DNA of 64,000 bases. It comes from Roseobacter sp. Its GTDB lineage: Bacteria > Pseudomonadota > Alphaproteobacteria > Rhodobacterales > Rhodobacteraceae. The translations under genes and the position numbers were made by a program. Position 1 is the first letter of the stretch. Every line of letters starts with the position of its first letter. Below are positions 16,310 through 26,324 of this stretch, piece after piece. The stretch spans positions 154,458-218,457 of the forward strand of contig PCCY01000021.1 of assembly GCA_002731875.1 (NCBI GenBank), written 5' to 3'. Under the pieces are notes generated by a model. It was not told the DNA's origin and did not search any database. It was given only the letters and a program-made list of their open reading frames with translations.

Positions 16310-18193
16310 CTAATGCGCCTGTGTGTTCATTTGACGGGTATCGCCGTCGCGTCGTGTTATACCTAGCGAGTCCAGATGTTCCAACAGCGGTACAATGAAC
16401 TTGCGGGTGGTGGTCAAGGCGCTGCGCGCCTGACTGGTGGTGAACCGTTCCGGTGGTGGAAAGATGTCGCGCAGTCGGCTGACCGCTTGAACCACGCATT
16501 CCGCGTGAAACAACACCCGCTGGTTCAAGGCAACATTGTGCAGGGATACCAAAGTGCCAGAGGCAACCAACAGCGCAACAAGATCGGGATCATCCGCATC
16601 GCTGAATTGCGCGGCGTCAGACGGCGCCATCCCGGCCTTGGTGAACCACGCCGCGATCTCGGCCAGCCGCATCCGTTGCGCGTCGTTCATAGCGGCAAGG
16701 GGATCGTGAGCGGTCAAGGCAACCTGCCCGTCCTCGACGCGTAATTTCCGGTCAGCGATTAATCCCTTCTCCACATAGGGCAGCAACCCGAAAAACCGGC
16801 TGCGCTGTTCTATCGTCCGACGAGGAGCCAGACGCTTGACCGGGTGCGCAGCGTGGAAGCTTTGCAGCGCGGATATGACATCACTGCGGGCCTCCAGCAA
16901 ATCTGGGGTCTGCGCAATATGACCCGAAGCAATACAGGTAAATGTGCCCGCCAAGCGACCAAGCGCTGACCCCCTTGGCAATCGGGCAACGCGTTCCACA
17001 TCTTCCAATGCGGCCAGCCCCTTCCCTTGATGGCACAGAGCGGCAGCGATCAATCTGGCGTCGCGCGCGACAGCCGCACGCATCAGATTCAACCGGGCCA
17101 CATCGCCCGACCTTACAGGCTGTGCCTGCGGGTCAAGTATTACAGCGCCGCCCATTGTCACGGCCGGTGACAGGCTGCGCAAAACCACCCGTTGCCCGGC
17201 AAAGCCGACGGTTTTTCGCCGGAACCGTATCTGTGCAAATCCGGATTGCCCCGGTGACACCTGCCCCCCACCCATCAAGCGAACCGTCACCACCTCTTGG
17301 GAGGTACCGAACATCGCCCGCAGTTCGTGCATGTGCTTCAGGGCGCGCGCGGCATCGGGCAGCACCGCGATGTGCACGTCCATACAGTTCGACGCCTTAA
17401 ATGCATCAGCCGTGCAAAGGACGCTTCCCTGCGACACATCCTGGACAGCAAGCCCCCGCAGATTGACGGCCACGCGTTCGCCGGGGTGGACCACATCGCG
17501 CGGCTGACCCCGCGATTGCACGCTGCGTACGCTGACCGGGGTGCCCTGCGGCTGCAACGCAAACGTGCCATCGGTCCCAAGTGGCGCACCCAATAGCGTG
17601 CCCGTCACCACCGTCCCCTTACCGGGAAGCATGAAGGCTCGGTCAATGGACAGAAAAGCATCGACGGGCGCGCGCGACGGCCATTGCATCGTCAGCAACG
17701 CCCCAAGCGCCTGTTGCACCGCGGCGAGACTATCGGGGCAATTTGCAGAACACGGTATGAACGGTACTTCGGACACACCAAGGGCCGCCAGTTGGCTTCT
17801 GATCAGGTCAAGCTTTGCCGACAACTGGGCGGCAGGCACCAGATCCACCTTGGTCACAGCCACAACACCTACCCCCACCCCCAGCACGCCCATGATCCGA
17901 AGGTGTTCAAGTGTCTGGGGGGCGACCCCGTCGATCGCCGAAACGACAAGCAGTGCGGTCTGTGCCCCGGTGGCACCGGCCACCATGGCACGGGTGAAAT
18001 CCTGGTGCCCGGGCGCATCGATCAGATCGACGGTGCCTGCGGGGAAATCGCAATGCGCGAACCCAAGCGTGATCGACAACCCACGTTGTTTCTCAAGAGC
18101 AAGACGGTCGGTATCCGTTCCGGTCAGCGCACGCACCAAGGATGTTTTGCCGTGGTCGACGTGACCTATGACGATAGCACAGACCGTGTTCAT
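16310..18193 (-). CDS. selB: Selenocysteine-specific translation elongation factor SelB
   Basis: 627 residues. SelB is a GTPase that brings Sec-tRNA to the ribosome when a SECIS element follows UGA. G1 motif GHVDHGKTSLV at residues 10-20, G3 DAPGHQDF near 59, and G4 TKVD near 115. Domains II and III follow (DAFLSIDRAFMLPGKGTVVTGTL; GFAQIRFRRKTVGFAGQRVVLR), and the C-terminal 250 residues carry the winged-helix repeats that bind SECIS RNA. Its ATG overlaps the selA stop as ATGA (18190-18193). Length matches the family. tRNA-Sec follows directly. Confidence 0.97.
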   Translation of the reverse strand: MNTVCAIVIGHVDHGKTSLVRALTGTDTDRLALEKQRGLSITLGFAHCDFPAGTVDLIDAPGHQDFTRAMVAGATGAQTALLVVSAIDGVAPQTLEHLRIMGVLGVGVGVVAVTKVDLVPAAQLSAKLDLIRSQLAALGVSEVPFIPCSANCPDSLAAVQQALGALLTMQWPSRAPVDAFLSIDRAFMLPGKGTVVTGTLLGAPLGTDGTFALQPQGTPVSVRSVQSRGQPRDVVHPGERVAVNLRGLAVQDVSQGSVLCTADAFKASNCMDVHIAVLPDAARALKHMHELRAMFGTSQEVVTVRLMGGGQVSPGQSGFAQIRFRRKTVGFAGQRVVLRSLSPAVTMGGAVILDPQAQPVRSGDVARLNLMRAAVARDARLIAAALCHQGKGLAALEDVERVARLPRGSALGRLAGTFTCIASGHIAQTPDLLEARSDVISALQSFHAAHPVKRLAPRRTIEQRSRFFGLLPYVEKGLIADRKLRVEDGQVALTAHDPLAAMNDAQRMRLAEIAAWFTKAGMAPSDAAQFSDADDPDLVALLVASGTLVSLHNVALNQRVLFHAECVVQAVSRLRDIFPPPERFTTSQARSALTTTRKFIVPLLEHLDSLGITRRDGDTRQMNTQAH

Positions 18194-19584
18194 CTTGCGA
18201 AAAGCGCTCGACAGGCCGTGACGATCATCGAAACCTCTGGGTCTGTCACCGTGCGCATATCGAGCCAGAGCCGCCCCTGATGGATACGCCCAACCACGGG
18301 GGTGTGGCCGTGACGCAACGCATCTGCAATGGCGTCTGCCGCCCTAGCCGCCCCCCCATCCAACCGGACGCTGAAACTTGCGAGGCTCTGCTGCGGTAAT
18401 GCCCCCCCACCGACAAAGGCCGATGAACGCGCAACGGAAACGTTCAGACCGTCTAGATCCTGCAACGCCTGCGCGAGATTTTCCGCCCGGGCCTGTACCT
18501 CGACCAGGGGCTGCGACAGCATTTGCAGCACCGGTATCCGAGCCAGCGGATCGAAAGGGGCGCGGTACAGACGCAGGGTCGCTTCGAGCGCGGCGAGAGA
18601 CAGCTTGTCGATCCGGACAGCACGCGCCAAAGGGTGTTTGCGCAGCTCGTCTATCAGATCGGCACGACCGGCAATGATGCCGGCCTGAGGCCCGCCCAAC
18701 AATTTGTCCCCCGAGAACATCACCAAATCAACGCCTGCATCAAGAATATCGCGCACGATCGGTTCATCGGTCAGCCCATAGGGAGACAGGTCAATCAGAA
18801 CACCGCTGCCCAAATCCTCCATCAGGATCACACCTTGTTCGGCTGCCAGCCGGGCCAGATCAGTTCGCGACGGGGCGGCGGTAAAACCGACGATGCGGAA
18901 ATTGCTGGTGTGGCTCTTGAGCAGAACAGCCGTATCGCCATCAATTGCATCGGCGTAATCGCTCAAGCGGGTTTTGTTGGTGGAACCGACTTCTTTCAGC
19001 GTCGCACCGCTTTGTGCGATCACGTCCGGAAGACGGAACGAACCGCCGATTTCGATCAGTTCGCCACGGGATGCGATGACTTTGCGACCTGCGGCAGTGC
19101 CCGTCAGAGCAAGCACCACCGCCGCCGCGCAGTTGTTGACGACCAATGCGGATTCGGCACCTGTGAGTTCGCAAATCAGCGCTGCGGTGTGGTCGTGACG
19201 CGACCCGCGTTTGCCCGTGGCCAAATTCAGCTCCAGGTTCGAAGGTCGTACCCCGATGTCGTGCATGGCGCGCAATGCTTCGGGTGCCAAACGCGCACGG
19301 CCAAGGTTGGTATGTATGATGATACCGGTTGCGTTTACGACAGGGCGTAGATTTGCCGAACGCGACGCGCCCATGGCTTTTTCCAGGGAAGCCGCAAATG
19401 CGTCACCATCAAAGTCAGGCAGATCCTGGACCCGCCCCGCCAATAGATCGGCCCGCAGACTGGCCAGCGATAAGCGCAGCGCGGTTACCACTTCGTCGCG
19501 ACTGTAGGTGTCGATAAGGGTCAACATTGCAGGCGTTTGCAGAACCGCTTCGACTTGCGGCAGATGTCTGAGCAGGCTGTTCAC
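18190..19584 (-). CDS. selA: L-seryl-tRNA(Sec) selenium transferase
   Basis: 464 residues from a GTG start at 19584 (AAGGGACGG upstream); the upstream extension to 19719 is not family-like. SelA is a decameric PLP enzyme that converts Ser-tRNA-Sec to Sec-tRNA-Sec with selenophosphate. Typical motifs: RPVVNATGIIIHTNLGRARL near residue 82, ESALVVNNCAAAVVLAL near 145, SRGELIEIGGSFRLPDV near 175, and the PLP lysine in MFSGDKLLGGPQAG at Lys294. First gene of the selenocysteine island. The selenophosphate synthetase gene selD is not in the window and must lie elsewhere. Confidence 0.97.
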   Translation of the reverse strand: MNSLLRHLPQVEAVLQTPAMLTLIDTYSRDEVVTALRLSLASLRADLLAGRVQDLPDFDGDAFAASLEKAMGASRSANLRPVVNATGIIIHTNLGRARLAPEALRAMHDIGVRPSNLELNLATGKRGSRHDHTAALICELTGAESALVVNNCAAAVVLALTGTAAGRKVIASRGELIEIGGSFRLPDVIAQSGATLKEVGSTNKTRLSDYADAIDGDTAVLLKSHTSNFRIVGFTAAPSRTDLARLAAEQGVILMEDLGSGVLIDLSPYGLTDEPIVRDILDAGVDLVMFSGDKLLGGPQAGIIAGRADLIDELRKHPLARAVRIDKLSLAALEATLRLYRAPFDPLARIPVLQMLSQPLVEVQARAENLAQALQDLDGLNVSVARSSAFVGGGALPQQSLASFSVRLDGGAARAADAIADALRHGHTPVVGRIHQGRLWLDMRTVTDPEVSMIVTACRALFAR

Positions 19585-19794
19585 AATCCGTCCCTTCCCC
19601 GAGAGCGTCAGTTTAACCGCTACGCAACGTTCAGCAAGGCGGATCGCTCCGCCCCGCCGCCCACGTATCGGGAACCGACACAACCCTGACCCGGCCTTGC
19701 TGGATGTCCCGGCGTCCAAAAATATTCACTCGCGATAAGGTTAACGTAAGCTTTGTATGTGCATGAGCGTCGAACTTTCAATGCAGGCTGAGCT

Positions 19795-21465
19795 ATGTCC
19801 ATTTTGTCTACTGTTTTTCTGCGCTTAACAGCGCTGAAAAATGCACTACCCCTGTCACCGCTAACGTTGACGGCCTTGACGCTCGTTTTCATCTTTATCG
19901 TGGACAACAGCACATTTTGGTCTATCGCTATCGCGATTTTTTCCGGGCATCTGGTATCTTTGGCGGTCTATATACTGGCGGTATTCTGTTTGATGCTGGC
20001 CGCATTCAGTCTGTTCGCATTTCCCTGGACGGTAAAGCCATTCCTTGCGTTCATGCTTATCCTTAGTTCGATTACGTCCTACTACATGGATAACCTCGGC
20101 GTCGTCATCGACCGGGACATGATCCAGAACGTGATGGTAACCACCTTTACGGAATCCAAACATCTGATCACATTAAGCTTTGTGCTACGTGTCTTGATCG
20201 CAGGGGTATTGCCTGCCCTGGTTGTGTTCGCCGTCAAACTCAAGCCGCAAGGGAAAGTCAAAGCCGCGCTGCTGCCCGTCGTCAGCTTTGTACTCAGTCT
20301 GGCGCTGGCGGCAGGCCTGTTGATGACTGATATGAAATCGTACGCGTCCATCTTGAGAGAACGTAAGGATTTCATGAGCGCTTTCCAGCCGGGCATGCCG
20401 TTGGTATCAACCATCCGCTATGCGAAAATGATGTCGCGATCGGCAAATACGACGATGGCCAGCATCGGCACCGACGCAAAAAAGGGGCCTGCCTATGCTC
20501 AGGGTGACAAACCTGTCCTGACCATTGTCGTAGCGGGGGAAACCGCGCGCACCCAGAATTTCAGCCTGAACGGATACGGCGTCGACACCAACCCGAACCT
20601 TGAGAAACTACCGGTGATCAGCTTCAGCCAAGTGAGTTCGTGCGGGACCGCGACGGCGGTGTCGCTCCCCTGCATGTTTTCAAAATTCGACCGAGGCGAC
20701 TATTCGTATGAAAAGGGAGTTTCGACCGAAAACGTTCTGGACGTGATGAAGCATGCTGGCTTCAAGGTCGAATGGTGGGACAACAACACAGGCGACAAGG
20801 GGCTGGCGGCACGCATCCCGTCGCGGTCGTTCACCAACACCGACAACCAACAGTTCTGCCCGACCGGTGAATGTGACGATGGTATCTTCATGCAGGCCCT
20901 CAAGGACTATGCAGCCTCTATCACCGAAGACACCGTCCTGGTGATGCACCAGATCGGAAGCCACGGCCCGACCTATTACCTGCGTTACCCTCCGGAGTTC
21001 GAGCGCTTTACCCCGGCCTGCCGCACAGCCGAGTTCAAGAATTGCACCCCACAGGAAATCGTCAACGTCTATGATAATTCGATCGCCTACACCGATGCGA
21101 TCCTGGCGCAGACGATCGAGTTCTTACAATCGCAGGATCAATTGACCACCTCGTTGCTATATGTCTCGGATCATGGTGAATCCCTCGGAGAGGGCGGACT
21201 GTATCTGCACGGATCGCCCTATTTCATGGCCCCTGATGTCCAGACCAAGGTGCCGATGATCTTGTGGATGTCGAATGCTTTCTCGGATAAGTTCAACATA
21301 GACCGGTCCTGCATCGCATCCAAGAAGACCGACACCCTGTCACATGACAACCTGTTTCATTCGCTATTGGGAATGCTTGACATCGACACCTCTGAAAGAA
21401 ACGCTTCACTGGATATATTTGCGTCCTGCAAAGGCTCCAAAAAGGTAGTCCAAATTGACCGTTAA
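19795..21465 (+). CDS. eptA: Phosphoethanolamine--lipid A transferase
   Basis: 556 residues. The first 170 residues hold five membrane segments, then comes a periplasmic sulfatase-like domain. This is the EptA/MCR plan: the enzyme moves phosphoethanolamine from phosphatidylethanolamine to lipid A and lowers surface charge, giving polycationic peptide resistance. Motifs: VVAGETARTQNFSLNGYG (zinc Glu) near 247, SCGTATAVSLPCMFS with the acceptor threonine about residue 287, HQIGSHGPTYYLRYP, and VSDHGESLGEGGLYLHG. Cysteine pairs typical of the family are present. The stop overlaps the dgkA start by 11 bases, and diacylglycerol is its by-product, so DgkA next door recycles it. Divergent from selA. 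Confidence 0.94.
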   Translation: MSILSTVFLRLTALKNALPLSPLTLTALTLVFIFIVDNSTFWSIAIAIFSGHLVSLAVYILAVFCLMLAAFSLFAFPWTVKPFLAFMLILSSITSYYMDNLGVVIDRDMIQNVMVTTFTESKHLITLSFVLRVLIAGVLPALVVFAVKLKPQGKVKAALLPVVSFVLSLALAAGLLMTDMKSYASILRERKDFMSAFQPGMPLVSTIRYAKMMSRSANTTMASIGTDAKKGPAYAQGDKPVLTIVVAGETARTQNFSLNGYGVDTNPNLEKLPVISFSQVSSCGTATAVSLPCMFSKFDRGDYSYEKGVSTENVLDVMKHAGFKVEWWDNNTGDKGLAARIPSRSFTNTDNQQFCPTGECDDGIFMQALKDYAASITEDTVLVMHQIGSHGPTYYLRYPPEFERFTPACRTAEFKNCTPQEIVNVYDNSIAYTDAILAQTIEFLQSQDQLTTSLLYVSDHGESLGEGGLYLHGSPYFMAPDVQTKVPMILWMSNAFSDKFNIDRSCIASKKTDTLSHDNLFHSLLGMLDIDTSERNASLDIFASCKGSKKVVQIDR

Positions 21466-21856
21466 CAGAACCGTCCCCCGGCCCAAACCAGAACGGGTCA
21501 CGGGAATTGCGCATCTATTCGCAGCCGCTGGATATTCGGTAAGCGGGGCAGTCAGACTGTGGCAAGAAACCGCGTTCCGTCACATTATCATCGGCTTCCC
21601 GATCTGCGTCGCCTTGCTGGGTATCGCAGGTGCTAGCTTTGTCGAATTCAGCATTTTGGCGATCATGTTCCTGATGCTGATTGCAGTCGAAGCATTAAAC
21701 ACCGCCATCGAATGCATTGTGGACCACCTCGCCCCCAATTGGGAGGAATTCGCACGCGATGCCAAAGACCTTGGGTCGTTGGCTACGATGTGTCTGCTTA
21801 TCGCGATCGGCGTCTATCTAAGCGTTTTCGTCTTGCGCTTCTTTGCCTTGATCTGA
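21455..21856 (+). CDS. dgkA: Diacylglycerol kinase
   Basis: 133 residues with three membrane helices, as in E. coli DgkA, which phosphorylates diacylglycerol to phosphatidic acid. The N-terminal segment GIAHLFAAAGYSVSGAVRLWQETAFRH and the family signature LIAVEALNTAIECIVDHL with the catalytic Glu near residue 80 are clear. TTG start at 21455, preceded by AAAGGTAG and overlapping eptA by 11 bases. No other start keeps the N-terminal helix. It recycles diacylglycerol left by EptA. Confidence 0.93.
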   Translation: MTVNRTVPRPKPERVTGIAHLFAAAGYSVSGAVRLWQETAFRHIIIGFPICVALLGIAGASFVEFSILAIMFLMLIAVEALNTAIECIVDHLAPNWEEFARDAKDLGSLATMCLLIAIGVYLSVFVLRFFALI

Positions 21857-22798
21857 CCAACAGGGCGAAACCTGATTTGCCAATGCTTCGGTCACGGCCA
21901 GATCAGCCATCCGCAAAACGGCATCCCGTCTGCCGGCCACAGCGATAAATCGACCGTTATGGCAGAATTTTGCACCTTTGACCCCTGACACTGCTTCCAG
22001 ATCAGCATCCTTGAGACCAGCCCAGGCGGCCGGAAGGTCTGCCCGATTTTCAAATGTGCCGTCTTTGGTGCGAATGGTGGTCAGGGCCCAATCAGAACCC
22101 CGAGGGTGGACCACGAAAAGAAAATGATCCGCACCGGCCTTTTCGATCCCGGCGCGAAACGGCATCCCCATGGGAAGCTCCAAAACAGCGGATGTACCTG
22201 CCTTTTCAATGGCGTCGCTCACCAACGCTTCGGCTCTGAGCTTGGCCGCCTTGCGCTGGATCGACGCTTCGACAAACGCCCGCGCCACTGGCAGAGCCGC
22301 CGCGAAGGCGCGATCATCGGCACCTTCTTCGCGGTCATCGAACACCGGCTTGAGCGTTTCCAACAGCACCGGCAACGTGAGAGAGGCAAACAAAGGCCCA
22401 GCGTCCGACGGGTTCACCGCGCCATTGTCAATCAGGTCGACGGGCAGGACGAACCCCCTGTCAAAGCTGGCATGAACGGCCTCGATATCCCATGCGGGAA
22501 TGTCGAAGGACTTCAGATATTCCCGCCCGTAGTGTGCCCAGATCAGGCCGAATGAGCTGTAGGGCTGACCGTCTTGTCGAAGCGGGTTGGGCCGCTGGTG
22601 ATGATCAAATATACCAAGTTCTGCATCGAACTGCCCGCCGACATCATAAATGATCCGTCCAGCCGCAGGTTCGATCTGCTGCGCATCGCGGCTGCGGATC
22701 AGCTTTGCATTAGGGAACAAACGGGTCAAAATGACCGAAGACAGGAGTTCATCAGCATGAAAACCGCCGGAATGGGTCACAAGTTGGGTAATTGTCAT
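21818..22798 (-). CDS. MYG1 family protein (predicted DHH-type hydrolase/exonuclease)
   Basis: 326 residues from the ATG at 22798. The N-terminus TQLVTHSGGFHADELLSSV and the later GIFDHHQR segment (DHH-type metal site) match the MYG1/UPF0160 family. Human MYG1 is a 3'-5' RNA exonuclease; the bacterial role is not settled. Other family blocks are SSFGLIWAHYGREYL and FDRGFVLPVDLIDNG. Its 3' end overlaps the 3' end of dgkA by 39 bases on the opposite strand. The first 45 residues of the longer open frame are not family-like and are omitted. Confidence 0.88.
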   Translation of the reverse strand: MTITQLVTHSGGFHADELLSSVILTRLFPNAKLIRSRDAQQIEPAAGRIIYDVGGQFDAELGIFDHHQRPNPLRQDGQPYSSFGLIWAHYGREYLKSFDIPAWDIEAVHASFDRGFVLPVDLIDNGAVNPSDAGPLFASLTLPVLLETLKPVFDDREEGADDRAFAAALPVARAFVEASIQRKAAKLRAEALVSDAIEKAGTSAVLELPMGMPFRAGIEKAGADHFLFVVHPRGSDWALTTIRTKDGTFENRADLPAAWAGLKDADLEAVSGVKGAKFCHNGRFIAVAGRRDAVLRMADLAVTEALANQVSPCWSDQGKEAQDENA

Positions 22799-22947
22799 GG
22801 TACCTGCCTGTCTTGCTACTGAATAAATAAAGATGCCCAAAGACATGTGCCTCTGGTCGCTCTGCCGGGTCACAAGGCAACGACCTGCCCGCCCCTTTTC
22901 ACGCTCTGTAATTGCGGACGACCCTGCGGCCAAGGGTGAAAGGCGAT

Positions 22948-22980
22948 ATTATCCAAAAATGTCGTACATCTTTGGATAAT
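22948..22980. repeat. 33-base near-perfect inverted repeat
   Basis: ATTATCCAAA at 22948-22957 pairs with TTTGGATAAT at 22971-22980, and inside it ATGT pairs with ACAT around a CGT loop, so 14 of 15 positions pair. It is AT-rich and is not followed by a clear T run on the minus strand. It lies in the 264-base gap between the cueR 3' end and MYG1, so it may be an operator or promoter element of MYG1 or a terminator of the copA-cueR transcript. Confidence 0.6.
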
Positions 22981-23062
22981 CTCAAGGTTTTTCAACTTTT
23001 CTCTATGGGAGGACAACCACTGACAAACCACCACCGGTCCGTCGCGTTTATTCAACAATCAA

Positions 23063-23467
23063 TCATGCATGTTCGCGGCTGGGGAACTCCTCAAGCGACT
23101 TCAGGATCGGGCAATCGGGCCGCTCGTCGCCTACGCATTCGCGTACAAGATGAGATAACGTATCCCTGATTTCCTGAAGGTCACTGATCTTCTTTTCGAC
23201 CTGCGCCAAGTGTTCCTTGGCGATAGACCGCACATCTGCGCTTGCCCTGCTCTGATCATTCCAAAGCGCCAGCAATGCACGGCAATCTTCTATCGTAAAC
23301 CCCAAGGTGCGCGCGCGCCCAAGAAAGGCAAGCTTGTGCATGTCGGCGTCACGAAAACATCGATAGCCATTGGGGTCGCGCAGAGGCGTGATAAGCCCAA
23401 TGTCTTCGTAATACCGAATTGTCTTTGCCGGTAGCGCGGCTTTTTTGGACACTTCACCGATATTCAT
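23063..23467 (-). CDS. cueR: Copper-responsive MerR family regulator
   Basis: 134 residues. The N-terminal MerR helix-turn-helix is MNIGEVSKKAALPAKTIRYYEDIGL, followed by a dimer helix and the metal loop CVGDERPDC with Cys111 and Cys119, the Cu(I) pair of CueR/HmrR proteins. It activates copA by twisting a 19-base-spacer promoter. It lies three bases after the copA stop on the same strand, and a CueR-type dyad lies upstream of copA, so it is autoregulated through that promoter. Confidence 0.94.
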   Translation of the reverse strand: MNIGEVSKKAALPAKTIRYYEDIGLITPLRDPNGYRCFRDADMHKLAFLGRARTLGFTIEDCRALLALWNDQSRASADVRSIAKEHLAQVEKKISDLQEIRDTLSHLVRECVGDERPDCPILKSLEEFPSREHA

Positions 23468-23470
23468 CTG

Positions 23471-25993
23471 TTATGCCTCCACTTGCGATGGCGATGGAAA
23501 TGCGGTGCCGTTCTTGCTGGCACCGGGTTTTTCGTCAGCTAGAACCGCGCTGACCCACCGTAAGCGAAGCGCGTTGGTCAGCACGAAAACACTCGACAGC
23601 GACATGGCACCGGCGGCCAGGGCAGGCGACAGCATCAAGCCAAACACAGGGTAAAACACTCCGGCTGCAACGGGAATCAAAAGCGCGTTATAGCTGAACG
23701 CCCAGAACAGGTTCTGGCGGATGTTCGCCATCGTCCGTTGGCTGATATGCAAGGCGTTCACCACACCCCGCAGATCCCCGGACATCAGAACAACATCTGC
23801 AGCTTCGATTGCCACATCCGTGCCTGTACCGATCGCCACGCCGACATCCGCGGCGGCCAGAGCAGGCGCATCGTTGATACCGTCACCCACAAAGGCAACC
23901 TTTCCGCCTTGCGCTTTCAACTGTGCAACTGCGTCCACTTTGCCTTCCGGCAGGACCTCGGCGATGACGGTATCCACCCCCAGTCGTGCCGCAATAGCAT
24001 TGGCCGTCGCGCGATTGTCGCCAGTGATCATTGCAACCTTCAGGCCAAGACTGTGCAGGGCCGATATCGCCTCGGCTGTCGTAGGCTTGATCGGATCCGA
24101 TACGGCGATGATCGCAGCAAGCTGGCCATCTATCGCGGCGTAGAGCGGTGTTTTACCTGCTTGCCCCAACTGTTCCGCGATAGCCGCGGTATCACCAAGA
24201 TCAATACCCTGCTTTTCCATGAGCCGGTCTGCGCCCACCATTATGGTTCGCCCCTCTATCACGGCGCTCACCCCATAGCCGGTAATCGAATCAAAGGTTT
24301 CCACCTCGGCCAGTGACAACCCGGTCTGTTCGGCACGACGAACGATTGCAGCCGCAATGGGGTGTTCTGACCGAACCTCGACCGACGCGACCATACGCAA
24401 GACGTCTGCGTGATCGAAATCATTCAGAAGGGTGAAATCTGTCAGTTCCGGCCGGCCCTCGGTCAAGGTACCGGTTTTGTCCAGCGCGACCGTTCCGACA
24501 CTGCTGAGGGTTTGCAGCGCATCACCTTGCCGGAACAGCACCCCCAGTTCGGCCGCACGCCCCGTTCCCACCATGATAGATGTCGGCGTTGCCAGACCCA
24601 TGGCGCAGGGGCATGCGATGATCAACACGGCGACGCTGGCCACCAAGGCAAAGCTCAGCGCCGGTGCAGGACCAATCAGCAGCCACGTCAAGAAAGTGAC
24701 AAGTGCGATCGCCATCACCGCGGGCACAAACCAAAGTGTGATACGATTAACCAAATCCTGAATAGGCAGCTTGGCTCCCTGCGCCTCTTCGACCATTCGG
24801 ATAATCTGAGCGAGCATCGTGTCGCCCCCGACCTTGGTCGCCCTGAACGTCAAGGCACCGGTACCATTCACGGTACCCCCGACGACTTCGGCATCCGCGG
24901 TCTTCTCGACCGGGATCGGTTCGCCCGAGATCATGCTTTCATCGACATACGATTCCCCCTGGATAACCACCCCGTCGACGGCGATCTTTTCGCCCGGACG
25001 GACCTGGATCAAATCGCCCGAGACGATATCGTCAAACGGGACATCAACAAACACACCATCCCGTTCGACCCGCGCGGATTTCGCCCGAAGCCCTACCAGT
25101 TTACGGATTGCCTGTCCTGTACGCCCCTTCGCACGCGCCTCCAGGTAACGACCCAGCAGGATCAAGGTTACGATGACGGCCGCGGCCTCAAAATAGACCA
25201 CACGGGTGCCTTCCGGCAGAACCGACGGGACAAAAACCGCCACGGTGGAAAATGCCCAGGCGGCAAATGACCCAAGGGCCACTAGCGAATTCATATCGGG
25301 GGCAAGCTTGATCAGCGCGGGAACCCCTTTGACATAGAACTGGCGACCAGGCCCCGCCAGAATGATCGTGGTCAGCACAAACTGGATCATCCAATTTGTC
25401 TGCATCCCCAATGTATTCATCGCGAAATCATGTATCACGGGAAAGATGTGACTGCCCATCTCCATTGTGAACACCGGAAGCGTCAGGATCGCGGCAATTA
25501 TCGTTCTGCGTTTGATCAGCGCCGCCTCATGTGCCTTGCGGTCTGTAACCGCCGTGGCGTCGCGGTCATCAGTCACCAAACGTGCAGGATAGCCAGCGTC
25601 AGCGGCGGCTTTGACAAGTTCAGCCGGTGTAACTGTAGTGCCCAGAACACGGATCGTGGCCTCTTCTTTGGCAAGGTTGACCGAAACCGATATCACCCCT
25701 GCCAAAGGGGTAAGCGCGTTTTCAACCCGCCCGACACACGAAGCGCAAGACATGTTTTCGATGGACATGCGGTAGGTGCTCACGCTCGCGGGATAGCCGG
25801 CTGCATCAAGTGCGGCGGTAAGTGCAGTGGTCTGAAAGCTGTCGTCAACCGTCACGGTCGCGGTTTCAGACGCCAAATTGACATTGGTTGTTTCGATCCC
25901 CGGCACATCTTTTAGTGCGTTTTCAACCCGGCCGACACATGATCCGCAACTCATTTCGCCGACTGCAAATGAAAGTGACTTTTCGCTGCTCAT
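23471..25993 (-). CDS. copA: Copper-exporting P1B-type ATPase
   Basis: 840 residues. Two N-terminal heavy-metal-associated domains carry MSCGSC (Cys16/Cys19) and MSCASC (Cys83/Cys86). Eight membrane helices follow with the CPC motif in [13 protein letters not shown]. The phosphorylation site is DKTGTLTEG, with SEHPIA (HP motif), [10 protein letters not shown] and [11 protein letters not shown] (hinge). This set places it with Cu(I) exporters that pump copper out of the cytoplasm. Transcribed with cueR, and a CueR-type operator precedes it. Normal length. Confidence 0.96.
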   Translation of the reverse strand: MSSEKSLSFAVGEMSCGSCVGRVENALKDVPGIETTNVNLASETATVTVDDSFQTTALTAALDAAGYPASVSTYRMSIENMSCASCVGRVENALTPLAGVISVSVNLAKEEATIRVLGTTVTPAELVKAAADAGYPARLVTDDRDATAVTDRKAHEAALIKRRTIIAAILTLPVFTMEMGSHIFPVIHDFAMNTLGMQTNWMIQFVLTTIILAGPGRQFYVKGVPALIKLAPDMNSLVALGSFAAWAFSTVAVFVPSVLPEGTRVVYFEAAAVIVTLILLGRYLEARAKGRTGQAIRKLVGLRAKSARVERDGVFVDVPFDDIVSGDLIQVRPGEKIAVDGVVIQGESYVDESMISGEPIPVEKTADAEVVGGTVNGTGALTFRATKVGGDTMLAQIIRMVEEAQGAKLPIQDLVNRITLWFVPAVMAIALVTFLTWLLIGPAPALSFALVASVAVLIIACPCAMGLATPTSIMVGTGRAAELGVLFRQGDALQTLSSVGTVALDKTGTLTEGRPELTDFTLLNDFDHADVLRMVASVEVRSEHPIAAAIVRRAEQTGLSLAEVETFDSITGYGVSAVIEGRTIMVGADRLMEKQGIDLGDTAAIAEQLGQAGKTPLYAAIDGQLAAIIAVSDPIKPTTAEAISALHSLGLKVAMITGDNRATANAIAARLGVDTVIAEVLPEGKVDAVAQLKAQGGKVAFVGDGINDAPALAAADVGVAIGTGTDVAIEAADVVLMSGDLRGVVNALHISQRTMANIRQNLFWAFSYNALLIPVAAGVFYPVFGLMLSPALAAGAMSLSSVFVLTNALRLRWVSAVLADEKPGASKNGTAFPSPSQVEA

Positions 25994-26021
25994 AAGGGGC
26001 CCCTTTTACCTAATCCTGCCC

Positions 26022-26052
26022 TAGATGGTGCTTCCAGCAACTGGAAGGTCAA
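26022..26052 (-). promoter_or_regulatory. CueR-type promoter and operator of copA
   Basis: On the minus strand a -35 box TTGACC (26052-26047) overlaps the perfect dyad CTTCCAG-CAA-CTGGAAG (26031-26047), as in MerR-family promoters with the dyad between -35 and -10 and a long spacer of about 19 bases. The copA ATG at 25993 is about 30 bases past the likely -10 region. Confidence 0.8.
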
Positions 26053-26324
26053 GGGTGTTTCTGTAATTATTGTAAAGGCAGGCCACATCGTCGCTGCAAC
26101 AGGGGATTGCATGGCAAGCCCAGTTATCTAAGATAGCGGCTTATCATTGGCACCTGCGTGCAGCGGTGGATTTTGGCAGCGGTCCGGCAGCAACCGCGAT
26201 CGTTGGGCGGCGGATCGTCAAGCGTCGGGATGAAGCCGGACATAGCCGACACCCAGCATTACGACATGATGTGCATGCTGCGATCGCAGTGATCGCCCTG
26301 CGATTCATACCGACAAAGCAAACC
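26053..26324. other. Intergenic region without a recognised gene
   Basis: 272 bases between the copA promoter and the complex I subunit gene. Open frames here are only extensions of shadows of the neighbouring gene. No tRNA, terminator or repeat was found. GC is close to that of the neighbours in the second half and lower in the first. Confidence 0.5.
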
